Notes under the pieces: generated by a model
The model's input: the letters and a program-made list of their open reading frames with translations, nothing else
Databases searched by the model: none
Told to the model about the DNA's origin: nothing
DNA from: Gemmatimonadota bacterium
GTDB lineage: Bacteria; Latescibacterota; UBA2968; GCA-2709665
DNA: 64,000 nucleotides
Assembly: GCA_028877215.1 (NCBI GenBank)
Contig: JAPPFJ010000016.1
Location: forward strand, 1 to 64,000
Direction: 5' to 3'
Program-made: the position numbers and the translations under genes
Shown here: positions 43,455 through 52,659 of the stretch, piece by piece
Layout: each line of letters opens with the position of its first letter
Numbering within the stretch: the first letter of the stretch is position 1

Positions 43455-44564
43455 TTATTCAATCACCTCCCGCATCGCTGTCACCGCATCCAGGCGTTCC
43501 TGTACCGGATCGAATCCCACTCCGGGCGTTTCGTCCAGTACAACATTGCAGTTTTCGTCCTGTTCGACCCATCGATCCGTAATATCCTCAGCGTAGAATT
43601 TGGAAGAAGGAAACACGTCCGCCGGATAGGTGAATCCGGGCAGCGTTCCCAGCGCGGCGCAGATACCCGCACCCACTCCGCTTTCCAGCATCCCGCCAAC
43701 CCACGCCGGCATCCCCGCGTCTCGCGCCATATTGTGAATCCGCACCGCGTTGTGCAGCCCGCCCACGCGTCCAGGCTTTACGTTGATCACGCGGCACGCG
43801 TCGATTTTCAACGCCAGCTCGAAGTCGCGGGGGCGCGTAACCGATTCATCCAGGCACACCGGCGTCTCGATGCGACGCTGCAACTCGGCGTGGTCGATGA
43901 GATCCGTATGGTCCAGGGGCTGTTCGATCATCGCCAGGTTGAACCGGTCGAAAGCCGTCAGCGTATCAAAATCCGCCTTCAGGTCGTAGCCGGAGTTGCA
44001 GTCCACGTGAATCACGGGATCGGGAAATGCGGACCTCACGGCATCCAGCATCTCGATATCCCATCCGTGTTTCACCTTCAGCTTGATCCGCGGAAAGCCC
44101 GCTTCCACGGCGCCCTGGATCAGCGCGAGAAGCTCGTCTATCGTATCCTGGACCCCGAAGTCGGCGCCGCACCGCACCACCGGCTCATCCGCCCCCAGCG
44201 CGCGCCAGAGCGGGACCCCTTTCAACTTGCTGTCGAGCGCCCACCAGGCCGTTTCCACCGCGGCTTTGGAGAACGGATTCCCCTTGAAGATCGATATCCG
44301 TTCGGCGACTTCCTCTGCGGTATCCAGGGTCCTGCCCACGATCCTTGGCAGGAAAAACTCGCGGGCAGTCTCATAGACGGACCGCGCCGATTCGGGCGAA
44401 TAGGTCGGGGCATAAAACGGTGCCGCCTCGCCCCACGCTTCCGCCCCGTCGCCCGACAGTTTGACCATCACGGAGTGTATCGACGCATCCTCGCCGTATG
44501 CAGTCCGCCACGGCGAAATCAGCGGCAATTCGACATATCGTATTTCCGCGGAATTGACTTTCAC
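43455..44564 (-). CDS. Enolase-superfamily protein of the OSBS/N-acylamino acid racemase type
   Basis: A 369-residue enolase-superfamily enzyme. It has the KxK pair (IKLKVK, Lys161 and Lys163), metal ligands HVDCN (Asp188), IEQP (Glu214) and LDES (Asp239) and a lysine on the opposite face (NVKPGRVGG, Lys263). That set is the signature of o-succinylbenzoate synthases and N-acylamino acid/N-succinylamino acid racemases. No menaquinone gene is nearby, so a racemase role is at least as likely. The GTG at 44564 is favoured by a GAGAGGAA box; an ATG-like start further upstream would overlap the neighbour. Transcribed with the upstream Gfo/Idh/MocA gene. Confidence 0.87.
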   Translation of the reverse strand: MKVNSAEIRYVELPLISPWRTAYGEDASIHSVMVKLSGDGAEAWGEAAPFYAPTYSPESARSVYETAREFFLPRIVGRTLDTAEEVAERISIFKGNPFSKAAVETAWWALDSKLKGVPLWRALGADEPVVRCGADFGVQDTIDELLALIQGAVEAGFPRIKLKVKHGWDIEMLDAVRSAFPDPVIHVDCNSGYDLKADFDTLTAFDRFNLAMIEQPLDHTDLIDHAELQRRIETPVCLDESVTRPRDFELALKIDACRVINVKPGRVGGLHNAVRIHNMARDAGMPAWVGGMLESGVGAGICAALGTLPGFTYPADVFPSSKFYAEDITDRWVEQDENCNVVLDETPGVGFDPVQERLDAVTAMREVIE

Positions 44565-44578
44565 GTGGATTTCCTCTC

Positions 44579-45790
44579 TCACAGCCAGTGCGCGTAGGGC
44601 CACAGGGTTGCCGACCGGGTGAAGTTCGCGTCCAGCAGTTTTTCAGGCTCTTCGATGGGGTCGTGGCCGTAACGGCGCACGAATTCCTTCTCGATTTTAC
44701 TCTCGAGCTCCGTGGGTTCGCCCAGGGGCAGGTCGACCCACGTACTTCCCCTCCTGGCGCTTTCCCGCACGGCAAGGCAGATTTCCCAGTCTTTCAGCGC
44801 GTTTTCATGCCCGTACTGCGGCCGGCCGCCGGTGGTAATCGCATTGTGAAAGCTGACGAGAATGCTCGCCTTGGCGACGTCGTCAGCCGAGCCGACTCGC
44901 CACTTCCTGTACGGATTCTCCCACACGACCGGCGCATCCGTATCCACGTGCGCGACATCCAGAACGTCGCACCCGTCGACTTCCACGTAACTCTCCCGCA
45001 GAGCGTATGCCTGCGAAGTTTCCTCGCCGTACAACACGAGCTGATTCTGGTCCAGGTATCCACGGGTCCCTTCCACGTGCCACCCGGTGGGGAAACCCTG
45101 CGCCGGGGAAGGGAAGGCGCGCGGCGGCTTTTCGAAGAGGCAGACGATACCGCCCTCGAACTCCACCACCGCATGGTCCCACATTACCGTGGTCTCGCGC
45201 TCTCCGCCGTAGGCCTCGTACGGAAGCGCCGGCACTTCACCACAAAAACCCAGCACCCGCTTCGCCTCTCTGCCCAGCAACGTGCGGACGCCGTTGAACC
45301 CGTGATACTGACCCGTCAGGTACCACAAGCGCGAATGCGTCAGATCGCCCAGCAGGCCGGCTTCGATAATCATCTTCTTCAATCGCTCCCGCGGCCACAG
45401 CCACACCTGCTCGGCCACCTCCCATAACACGCCGTGTTCTTCGCATCTCCGTGCAACGGCCTTTGCGTACCTTCGGGTGAGTCCAACCGGAATCTCGGTA
45501 ATGACATGCGCGCCTCGCCTCGCGGACGTCATCGCGATCACGCCGTGCGAGTCCTTGGGCGTCATACTCAGCACCACTTCGGGTCTGGCCGAAGCGAAGA
45601 GAGACCCGATGTCCCGGAAACAGGCCGTTGAAGCGCCGGCTGAAGCTTCGGCCAGTGCGCGTTCGTCACGGTCGCAGATCCCGACCAGTTCGTAATGGTC
45701 CGACAACCGGACGATTGTACCGAGATACTGGCGCGCCCGGGAGCCCGGATCCACCCCCACGCCGATCACCGCAATCCGAAGCCTTTGCAT
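44579..45790 (-). CDS. Gfo/Idh/MocA family oxidoreductase (second)
   Basis: A 403-residue member with a nucleotide-binding N-terminus (LRIAVIGVGVDPGSRA) and a C-terminal domain with VMWDHAVVEFEGG. The usual EKP motif is changed to TEIPVGLT, so the catalytic lysine seems missing or shifted. The chain is about 50-70 residues longer than many homologues. It is the promoter-proximal gene of a two-gene minus operon, 14 bases before the OSBS/racemase-type gene. Substrate unknown; the altered motif could mean non-catalytic or a different chemistry. Confidence 0.83.
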   Translation of the reverse strand: MQRLRIAVIGVGVDPGSRARQYLGTIVRLSDHYELVGICDRDERALAEASAGASTACFRDIGSLFASARPEVVLSMTPKDSHGVIAMTSARRGAHVITEIPVGLTRRYAKAVARRCEEHGVLWEVAEQVWLWPRERLKKMIIEAGLLGDLTHSRLWYLTGQYHGFNGVRTLLGREAKRVLGFCGEVPALPYEAYGGERETTVMWDHAVVEFEGGIVCLFEKPPRAFPSPAQGFPTGWHVEGTRGYLDQNQLVLYGEETSQAYALRESYVEVDGCDVLDVAHVDTDAPVVWENPYRKWRVGSADDVAKASILVSFHNAITTGGRPQYGHENALKDWEICLAVRESARRGSTWVDLPLGEPTELESKIEKEFVRRYGHDPIEEPEKLLDANFTRSATLWPYAHWL

Positions 45791-45840
45791 AGATGCTCCT
45801 ACCTCCCTTTGTCAGTTGCCGTCTTTCTCAATTTTCCGAA

Positions 45841-45870
45841 ATATACCGTAGGGTTTCCAGCGGTGTCAAC
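45841..45870 (-). promoter_or_regulatory. Sigma-70-type promoter for the 45790-43455 operon
   Basis: On the minus strand, TTGACA (45865-45870), 18 bases, then TATATT (45841-45846), about 50 bases upstream of the ATG. The 340-base gap 45791-46130 holds this and the divergent lepA promoter. Confidence 0.65.
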
Positions 45871-45999
45871 CCCTTTGCGCCCAAAGGCCGGTACCTGACA
45901 ATGTCCCTCAATCCTCCCCGGCCCCGGTCCGATCTTCCGTCCCATCGTCGAAATACTGTCATCCGGGCTGTAGGGACCTTGGCATTTCCCCGTCAGCGG

Positions 46000-46028
46000 T
46001 TGACTTCAAACGCCTAACAGAGTATATT
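46000..46028 (+). promoter_or_regulatory. Sigma-70-type promoter for lepA
   Basis: TTGACT (46000-46005), a 17-base spacer and TATATT (46023-46028), followed by an AT-rich leader up to the lepA start. It probably drives the whole lepA-lepB-hemW-thrB-export gene run. Confidence 0.65.
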
Positions 46029-46130
46029 CTAACCTTCTATACAATGCGTGTGTAGACGGTTGAATTTTTTGAAGTTGTAAATAATGTCGCGGCCTGAAAA
46101 CACGATGGCGTAAAGCCGCCTTTTCCCTGG

Positions 46131-47960
46131 ATGGAACAGAAGCATGAGCGTGTCCCGAAGATGAATACCCGGAATATCAGAAACTTCTGCATCATCGCCC
46201 ACATCGACCACGGCAAGTCGACCCTGGCGGACCGCCTCCTGGAAACGACCTCGACCCTTTCTCAAAATGAGATGGTGGACCAGGTTCTGGACGATATGGA
46301 CCTGGAACGAGAACGCGGCATTACCATCAAGTCGCACGCCGTCCGGATGGAGTACGTGCGTCCCGACGGTCGGAGATACACCCTCAACCTCATCGACACA
46401 CCCGGACACGTCGATTTTTCTTACGAGGTTTCCCGAAGCCTGGCTGCCTGCGAAGGCGCGCTCCTCCTGGTCGACGCCGCGCAGGGCGTGGAGGCGCAGA
46501 CGATCAGCAACGTGCTGCTCGCGCTGGATCAGGACCTCGAGATCATCCCGGTTATCAACAAGATCGATCTGCCCAACGTGGACGTGGACAGGGTGGTCCT
46601 GCAAATCCACGACCTCCTGGGTGTCGAAGAGTCCGAAATCCACAAGATAAGCGCAAAAGAGGGCGTTGGCGTCGAGGGCGTGCTGCAGGCGATCATCGAC
46701 CTGATTCCACCGCCGACGGGCGATCCGGATGCGGAACTCCAGGCCCTGATCTTCGACTCGATCTTCGACCGGTACCGCGGGGCTGTCGCCTCGGTCCGCG
46801 TATTCCAGGGCAGTCTGCAGACCGGAATGCCCATTCGGTTTTTCTCAACGGCGCGAGAATTCGAAGCCGAGGAAATCGGCGTACTCCGACTCAGGCGCGT
46901 CAAGACGCGCACGCTGCAGGCCGGAGAAGTCGGATATCTCATTGCCGGCGTGAAGGACCTGGAAGAACTCCACATGGGAGACACCGTTACGGGGTGTAGC
47001 CGACCCGCCGGGGAACCGCTGCCAGGGTACCAGGAAGTCAAGCCCATGGTCTTTTCCGGCGTCTATCCGGTCGACGCGGAAGACTATACCGACCTCCGAA
47101 CCGCCCTGGAGAAACTGCGCCTGAACGATGCGTCGCTCCGTTTCGAGCCTGAGACGTCCACGGCCCTTGGGTTCGGCTTCCGCTGCGGCTTCCTGGGCCT
47201 GCTTCACATGGAGATCGTCCAGGAGCGCCTTGCACGGGAATTCGACATGGACATCATTACCACCGTACCCAACGTGGAGTACGAAGTGCTTCTCACCAAC
47301 GGGGACGTCGAAGTCGTGCACAATCCCGCTGAAATGCCGCCGGCGGTTCAGATCGATGAAGTAGCGGAACCCTTGCTTAACGCACAGATTCTGGTTCCGG
47401 CGGAATACATCGGCGCGGCCATGCAGGTTGCCCAGGACCGCCGTGGAGTCTATATTACCACGGAGTTCGTGGATCCGACACGCGCCCTGCTGCGTTACGA
47501 ACTCCCCCTTTCCGAAATCGTGCTCGATTTTTACGACCGCCTGAAATCCGTCAGTCGAGGGTACGCCTCTTTCGACTACGAATACAAGGAACACCGGGCC
47601 GCCGACCTGGTGAAGCTCGACCTGCTCATCAATGAAGACCCCGTCGACGCTCTGTCCGCCGTTGTGCATCGCGACAAAGCATACGAGTGGGGACGGGCAA
47701 TCTGTTCCAAACTCAAGGAACTCATTCCGCGACAGATGTTCGAGGTTGTCATCCAGGCCGCCATCGGCAGAAAGATCATCTCGAGAACATCCGTGCGCCC
47801 CTTCCGGAAAAACGTCACGGCAAAGTGTTACGGCGGAGACGTGACCAGAAAGCGCAAGCTTTTGGAAAGACAGAGGGAAGGGAAACGACGGATGAAGCAG
47901 GTGGGAAACATCGAGATTCCACAGGAGGCATTCCTCGCCGTCCTGCGTATGGAAATGTAG
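46131..47960 (+). CDS. lepA: Elongation factor 4 (LepA)
   Basis: A 609-residue translational GTPase that acts on stalled ribosomes and in 30S assembly. G1 [13 protein letters not shown] lies near residues 24-36, G2 ERERGITI, G3 DTPGHVDF and G4 NKIDLP follow, and the LepA-specific C-terminal domain ends in the characteristic [20 protein letters not shown] region (here [17 protein letters not shown]) and [17 protein letters not shown]. Length is normal. An alternative ATG at 46161 starts [10 protein letters not shown], which fits most homologues; the choice cannot be settled here. First gene of a plus-strand run. Confidence 0.97.
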   Translation: MEQKHERVPKMNTRNIRNFCIIAHIDHGKSTLADRLLETTSTLSQNEMVDQVLDDMDLERERGITIKSHAVRMEYVRPDGRRYTLNLIDTPGHVDFSYEVSRSLAACEGALLLVDAAQGVEAQTISNVLLALDQDLEIIPVINKIDLPNVDVDRVVLQIHDLLGVEESEIHKISAKEGVGVEGVLQAIIDLIPPPTGDPDAELQALIFDSIFDRYRGAVASVRVFQGSLQTGMPIRFFSTAREFEAEEIGVLRLRRVKTRTLQAGEVGYLIAGVKDLEELHMGDTVTGCSRPAGEPLPGYQEVKPMVFSGVYPVDAEDYTDLRTALEKLRLNDASLRFEPETSTALGFGFRCGFLGLLHMEIVQERLAREFDMDIITTVPNVEYEVLLTNGDVEVVHNPAEMPPAVQIDEVAEPLLNAQILVPAEYIGAAMQVAQDRRGVYITTEFVDPTRALLRYELPLSEIVLDFYDRLKSVSRGYASFDYEYKEHRAADLVKLDLLINEDPVDALSAVVHRDKAYEWGRAICSKLKELIPRQMFEVVIQAAIGRKIISRTSVRPFRKNVTAKCYGGDVTRKRKLLERQREGKRRMKQVGNIEIPQEAFLAVLRMEM

Positions 47961-47997
47961 AAGAAACCCACGGCCACCGAGCCGAAAGACCAGACAA

Positions 47998-48759
47998 ATG
48001 GTCAAACCTGCACGACGCACGAGAACCCGGAAAAAGGCCCCTGTCAGGAAGGCCCGGAAGGGAAGGACCCGAAAGGGGAAGAAGTCCGTGGCCAGAGAAT
48101 ATCTCGAAGCCATTCTGGTGGCCGTCGCCCTGGCGCTTTTTCTGCGAACCTTTGTCGTCCAGGCCTTCAGCATTCCCACGGGCTCCATGGAAAACACGCT
48201 GCTGATAGGCGACTTTCTGCTGGCAAACAAGATCGTCTACGGCGCCAGGATTCCCTTCACAGACGTGCGGCTCCCGGGTTTCAGGAATCCCGAACCCGGG
48301 GATATCGTCATTTTCGAGTATCCCAAGAATCCGGAGAGGGACTTTATAAAGCGCGTTGTGGCGGGGCCCGGACAGAAGGTCGAAATCCGGGACAAGATCC
48401 TCTACGTCGATGGAAAACGCACCGTGGATCCACCGCTTTCCAAATACGTGGACCCGGTCATCCTGCCGGTTTCGACCCCCGGCGGGGCTCGCGACAACAT
48501 GCAACTCTCGAGGGTTCCCGAAGGCCACTATTTCGTCATGGGAGACAACCGTGACAACAGTGAAGACAGCCGCAGTTGGGGCTTTCTGGAGAAAAGGCGT
48601 GTCCGGGCGCAGGCGAACATCATCTACTGGTCGTGGGCACCGGACTCCGGGGCTCCGGCGTTCGAAAACGTCCTTTCGATTCCCAAAATCGCCGTCTATA
48701 ACCTGATTCATGGATTCGGCCGCGCACGATGGAGCCGGCTAGGACGGATAGTCAAATAA
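47998..48759 (+). CDS. lepB: Signal peptidase I
   Basis: A 253-residue type I signal peptidase with an unusually basic N-terminal tail (about 30 residues, many Lys/Arg) before one membrane anchor (about 35-55). The catalytic serine is in PTGSMENTL (Ser63), the lysine base in DFIKRVVAGPG (Lys118), and box E reads GDNRDNSEDSR. It cleaves secreted precursors on the outer face of the inner membrane. It follows lepA directly, an arrangement known in many bacteria (lepA-lepB). Confidence 0.96.
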   Translation: MVKPARRTRTRKKAPVRKARKGRTRKGKKSVAREYLEAILVAVALALFLRTFVVQAFSIPTGSMENTLLIGDFLLANKIVYGARIPFTDVRLPGFRNPEPGDIVIFEYPKNPERDFIKRVVAGPGQKVEIRDKILYVDGKRTVDPPLSKYVDPVILPVSTPGGARDNMQLSRVPEGHYFVMGDNRDNSEDSRSWGFLEKRRVRAQANIIYWSWAPDSGAPAFENVLSIPKIAVYNLIHGFGRARWSRLGRIVK

Positions 48760-48783
48760 GGAGGGCCTGACGTACCAGCGCCC

Positions 48784-49902
48784 ATGTCCAGTCTCTACGT
48801 CCACATTCCGTTCTGCAAATCCAGGTGTCCCTACTGCGACTTCGCTTTCGACGTCGGCAAGACGCACCTGGCGGACCGGTACACCGCGGCGGTCATCAGC
48901 GAGTTCAGGACCAGGCTTCCACAGATCGGCGCTGGGGCCGTGTTCGACACGGTCTATTTCGGCGGCGGCACGCCTTCCGAGATTCCGCCGGACTCGCTGA
49001 ACCGGATTCTGGATACGGCACGGACGCTTTCCACGTTCGCGCAGGATGCAGAGATCTCCGCCGAAGCCAATCCCGAGGACCGATCGCGGTTTGCAGAGAT
49101 GGCTGCTATGGGCATCAACCGCCTCAGCCTGGGCGTACAGGCGCTGGACAGTTCCACGCTCAGGGCGCTGGGCAGGCGGCACTCGCCCGCCGAAGCCGAG
49201 GCGGCGGTCGGCGCCGCGCGCCGGGCCGGCTTCAGCAACCTCAATATCGACCTGATGTTCTCCGCGCCTCGACAAACGGTATCCGTGTGGCGCGAAACTT
49301 TGGACCGGGCCATAGACCTTTCTCCCGAACACGTCTCCGTTTACGGGCTGACCATCGAGCCGGTCACCGCATTCGGCCGCAGAATGAAGAACGGCCGCTT
49401 GCCGCTTCCTCCCGAAGAAGCTCAGGCGGAAATGTACGAAAACGCACAGGAAAAGCTGAGCGAGGCCGGCTACGTACAGTACGAGGTCTCGAACTTCGCA
49501 CAACCCGGTTTTGCCTGCCGTCACAATATCGCCTGCTGGGAAAGGCGCGCGTATCTTGGCATAGGGCTTTCCGCCCATTCCTTCGTCAATGACCGCCGGA
49601 CCTGGAACATCCGCCCGCTCATGGCGTATATAAGGAGTGTGGAATCTTCGGGTACCGCCGTTGAAGAGGAAGAGGCAATCTCCTCACGCGAAAGGCGCAT
49701 GGAACAGGTAATGCTCGGTCTCCGCCGCACCAGCGGCATACCCGAGAGGCTGTTAGGCCCAGGAGGCGGACGGAACACCTTCATTCCCGATCACCTTCTG
49801 GAACGCGGCGACGGGCGTGTCCGGCTCACCCGCCGCGGACTCCTGCTGGCGGATCTGGTCTGTGCGGAGCTTCTCAGGGAGATGGAATGGAAATCCGCCT
49901 GA
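48784..49902 (+). CDS. hemW: Heme chaperone HemW (HemN-like radical SAM protein)
   Basis: A 372-residue radical SAM protein. The cluster motif is CKSRCPYC (Cys11, Cys15, Cys18). The residue two after the last cysteine is Phe, whereas true HemN carries a fourth Cys there, so this is HemW. YFGGGTPS (about residue 59) and the C-terminal HemN-type domain are present. HemW is thought to insert heme into respiratory enzymes. It overlaps the start of thrB by 16 bases. Confidence 0.93.
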   Translation: MSSLYVHIPFCKSRCPYCDFAFDVGKTHLADRYTAAVISEFRTRLPQIGAGAVFDTVYFGGGTPSEIPPDSLNRILDTARTLSTFAQDAEISAEANPEDRSRFAEMAAMGINRLSLGVQALDSSTLRALGRRHSPAEAEAAVGAARRAGFSNLNIDLMFSAPRQTVSVWRETLDRAIDLSPEHVSVYGLTIEPVTAFGRRMKNGRLPLPPEEAQAEMYENAQEKLSEAGYVQYEVSNFAQPGFACRHNIACWERRAYLGIGLSAHSFVNDRRTWNIRPLMAYIRSVESSGTAVEEEEAISSRERRMEQVMLGLRRTSGIPERLLGPGGGRNTFIPDHLLERGDGRVRLTRRGLLLADLVCAELLREMEWKSA

Positions 49903-50789
49903 GAGCGCCCGGCTCCACGTCCAACCTGGGTCCCGGATTCGACGCGCTCGGCCTTGCTCTGACCATCTACAACCGGGTCGTCATTCGAACCGTATCCAAT
50001 GACCGGCGCCGGCGGATGTGCATTACAGGGAAAGGCGTCGGAAAACTCCCGTTGGACGAATCCAACCTGTTCTTCCGATCGGCAGAAGCGGCTGCGCGGC
50101 GCGCGGGCCGAACCCTGCCCGGGCTGGACGTGGAGATGCACAATGGCGTGCCGCTCTCCCGCGGGCTGGGCAGCAGTTCCACCGCCATCGCTGCCGGCGT
50201 TTATGCGGCCAACGTGCTGTTGGGCGAGTTCATGTCGGAACGCGCCCTGCTCGATCTCGCCACGGAACTGGAGGGTCATCCCGATAACGTCGCGCCCTGT
50301 CTTCTGGGCGGCCTCGTCATTTGCTCCTGCGAAAACGGTCGGGTCGAAACAATCCGTGCCCTGCCGCCGCGGGAACTTCGCGCGGTCGTCGCGGTACCCC
50401 GCTTTGAACTCAAAACGGAAGCCGCGCGAGCGGTCCTTCCGGAACAGGTGCCGCACCGGGACGCGGTGTTCAACGTGGGCCGCGCATGCCTGGTTACGGC
50501 AGCGCTGATGAGCGGAGACCTGCCCGCTCTGAGATCCGCGATGAGGGACCGCCTCCACCAGCCCTACCGGGCGTCGCTCGTGCCGGGAATCGGCCACGTA
50601 CTCGAGGCAGCGGAAGAAGCAGGTGCCATGGGCGCATGCCTGAGCGGCGCCGGACCGTCGTTGCTGGCCTTTGCGACCGATGACGCTGCGAGTATAGCAA
50701 GCGCCATGAAAAATGCCTGGGAGCGACAGGACATACAGGTCGACACCGCCGTCCTGCGTGTCGACGGGGACGGGGTAACCACAGAATGA
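49887..50789 (+). CDS. thrB: Homoserine kinase
   Basis: A 300-residue GHMP kinase that phosphorylates homoserine on the way to threonine. The N-terminal APGSTSNLGPGFDALG and the ATP-binding PLSRGLGSSSTAIAAG (about residues 88-103) are typical of ThrB, and GACLSGAGPSLLAF is the third GHMP motif. The start overlaps hemW, and its stop overlaps the next gene (ATGA), so it is translationally linked to both. No other threonine gene is in the window. Confidence 0.92.
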   Translation: MEIRLRAPGSTSNLGPGFDALGLALTIYNRVVIRTVSNDRRRRMCITGKGVGKLPLDESNLFFRSAEAAARRAGRTLPGLDVEMHNGVPLSRGLGSSSTAIAAGVYAANVLLGEFMSERALLDLATELEGHPDNVAPCLLGGLVICSCENGRVETIRALPPRELRAVVAVPRFELKTEAARAVLPEQVPHRDAVFNVGRACLVTAALMSGDLPALRSAMRDRLHQPYRASLVPGIGHVLEAAEEAGAMGACLSGAGPSLLAFATDDAASIASAMKNAWERQDIQVDTAVLRVDGDGVTTE

Positions 50790-52465
50790 CCGGGGTTTTC
50801 TCCTATCGCAAGCCGTCTCTCGCCGTGCGGCTGATTGCGATCGTGCTTACCTGCGGGCTCGTTTCTGAACCCGTGATACTGTTCGCGCAATCCGGTCCCA
50901 AGAGGGAACTCGGCCGCAGGAGGTCAGATCGCAAACCGGTCGGCGCAACGCTTCAACCGGACGAGATGCAGGGGCTGGACGTGAAGTGGATCGGGAAAAT
51001 CGCATACGACGCCATTATCCGATCCGAACGATACATTGTCGGTCCCGGCGATACCTTCAGCATCCATATCGAGGCCGGCGAAGAGCCGGCGACCTACCCG
51101 GTACTTGTCAATGCGGAAGGCAAGCTGGTCATTCCGTACGTCGGCGCCATCCAACTGGCCGGTCTCAACCTCGGAGAGAGCCGAAGCAAGATTCAGGAAG
51201 CGGTCAGCGACCGCCTGAACCGGCTCGACATCCAGATCTCTCTCACACGGCTGCGCAGTTTCCCCGTCAACGTCGTGGGGCAGGTCGCCCATCCCGGCAC
51301 CTACATGGTGGAGGGAACCGAGCAGGTTTCCGAACTCATCAGCCAGGCCGGCGGGCTGCTCAAACCTCCAGACGGCAGGGCTTCGAACCGGAATATCCGG
51401 ATTCAGCGGCTCTCCGAACTCGGCAAGCCGATGGATACGGAACGAAGCGCGGACCTCGCCCTGTGGCGGCTATCGGGCGATATCGCCCACAACCCCTTCC
51501 TGCTCGATGGCGACCAGATCTTTGTGCCCGCGCTAACCGACTCCGCGCGCATATCGGGCGCGGTCTATAAGCCCGGCAGCTACGAATTCGTCTCCGGCGA
51601 CCGTGTTTCCGATCTGATTGCTCTGGCCGGGGGATTGCACGGCGATGCAACGACCGCCAGCGCTGAACTGCTCCGTACCTTTTTTGCGGAAGGACGCGAA
51701 GAGCGAAACGCCATCCGGCTTTCTCAGGCATTGGCCGGCGACGCCGATGCGAACCTGCCTCTACGCGCGGGAGACAAGCTCCACGTGGCCGTAAAGGAAA
51801 GGCGGGTCACCATCGAAGGCGAGGTCTACTTCCCCGGAACCTATTTCATTAGTGACGGGATGACGCTCAAGAAACTTATCATAAAGGCCGGCGGATTCAC
51901 GTCCAAAGCCTCTCTCGCCCAATCCATCGTGGTCCGCCGAGTCGAGTTTCCTAAAGGGGTGACCGGCCCGAAGCAGCTCCAGAGCGTTGGCCCCATCAGC
52001 CTGACCGACGCCCAGCGGACCTATATTGCTATGCAGAAGCAGCAGATGTCTGGACGCCTGCCGGTCGACTTCGTCGCCCTCTTCGAGAAAAGGGACGATT
52101 CGCAGAACATCCTGCTCAGAGACGGGGATATCGTGAGGATCCCGAAGCTCGTACCGTCGGTTGCGGTCAACGGATACGTCATCACCCCCGGCGCCGTTCC
52201 CTACGAACCGGATCTCGGCGTTCAGGACTACATCAGCAGGGCGGGCGGGTTGAACGAACAGGCCGAAAGAGGCGAAATATACGTGATACAGGGCAGCACC
52301 GGTAACTGGACGAAAGCCACCAGGGTCCAGCACGTCAATCCCGGAGACACGATTTTTGTCATGGGCAGGAAACCCGTGCACGGATGGCGGCTATTCCGCG
52401 AGACGCTGGTGGTACTCTCACAGGTGGCCGCTCTGGTCATTGCGGTACGGAGCATCAGTCGTTGA
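50786..52465 (+). CDS. Polysaccharide export protein with several SLBB domains (Wza-like)
   Basis: A 559-residue exported protein. A signal/anchor lies at about 13-35; the polysaccharide export domain follows (YIVGPGDTFSIHIEAGEE near 70-90). After it come about four SLBB-type repeats, each with a 'G...YExxxGxxxxDLIxxAGG' pattern (for example YEFVSGDRVSDLIALAGG and YFISDGMTLKKLIIKAGG). A C-terminal hydrophobic segment (about 540-557) could be a membrane anchor. Wza-like proteins form the outer-membrane pore for capsule or exopolysaccharide. No lipobox was seen. It is directly coupled to thrB and followed by a Wzz-like gene. Confidence 0.87.
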   Translation: MTGVFSYRKPSLAVRLIAIVLTCGLVSEPVILFAQSGPKRELGRRRSDRKPVGATLQPDEMQGLDVKWIGKIAYDAIIRSERYIVGPGDTFSIHIEAGEEPATYPVLVNAEGKLVIPYVGAIQLAGLNLGESRSKIQEAVSDRLNRLDIQISLTRLRSFPVNVVGQVAHPGTYMVEGTEQVSELISQAGGLLKPPDGRASNRNIRIQRLSELGKPMDTERSADLALWRLSGDIAHNPFLLDGDQIFVPALTDSARISGAVYKPGSYEFVSGDRVSDLIALAGGLHGDATTASAELLRTFFAEGREERNAIRLSQALAGDADANLPLRAGDKLHVAVKERRVTIEGEVYFPGTYFISDGMTLKKLIIKAGGFTSKASLAQSIVVRRVEFPKGVTGPKQLQSVGPISLTDAQRTYIAMQKQQMSGRLPVDFVALFEKRDDSQNILLRDGDIVRIPKLVPSVAVNGYVITPGAVPYEPDLGVQDYISRAGGLNEQAERGEIYVIQGSTGNWTKATRVQHVNPGDTIFVMGRKPVHGWRLFRETLVVLSQVAALVIAVRSISR

Positions 52466-52659
52466 CCATGATTCGTATGTTTTCGTTTACGTTAAATCGA
52501 ATATATGCAAGTTGACAAAGACGATTAAACTGCGGATTACCAGGATACACCAGGTCACTGGACGTGGACGGAAGAAATGTCCTTCCTGACGACCATTTCG
52601 GCCCGTTTCGGACAGTTTCGTCGCGGTGCCGCGTTGCAGTTTTTGCGGAATTAACGTTA

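Noticed and set aside
46845..48230. 461-codon open frame antisense to lepA and lepB
   Set aside because: Overlaps two certain genes completely and shows no recognisable protein pattern.
52512..52540. TTGACA-17-GATTAC as promoter for the Wzz-like gene
   Set aside because: The -35 is perfect and the position suitable, but the -10 matches only three of six bases; kept as possible only.
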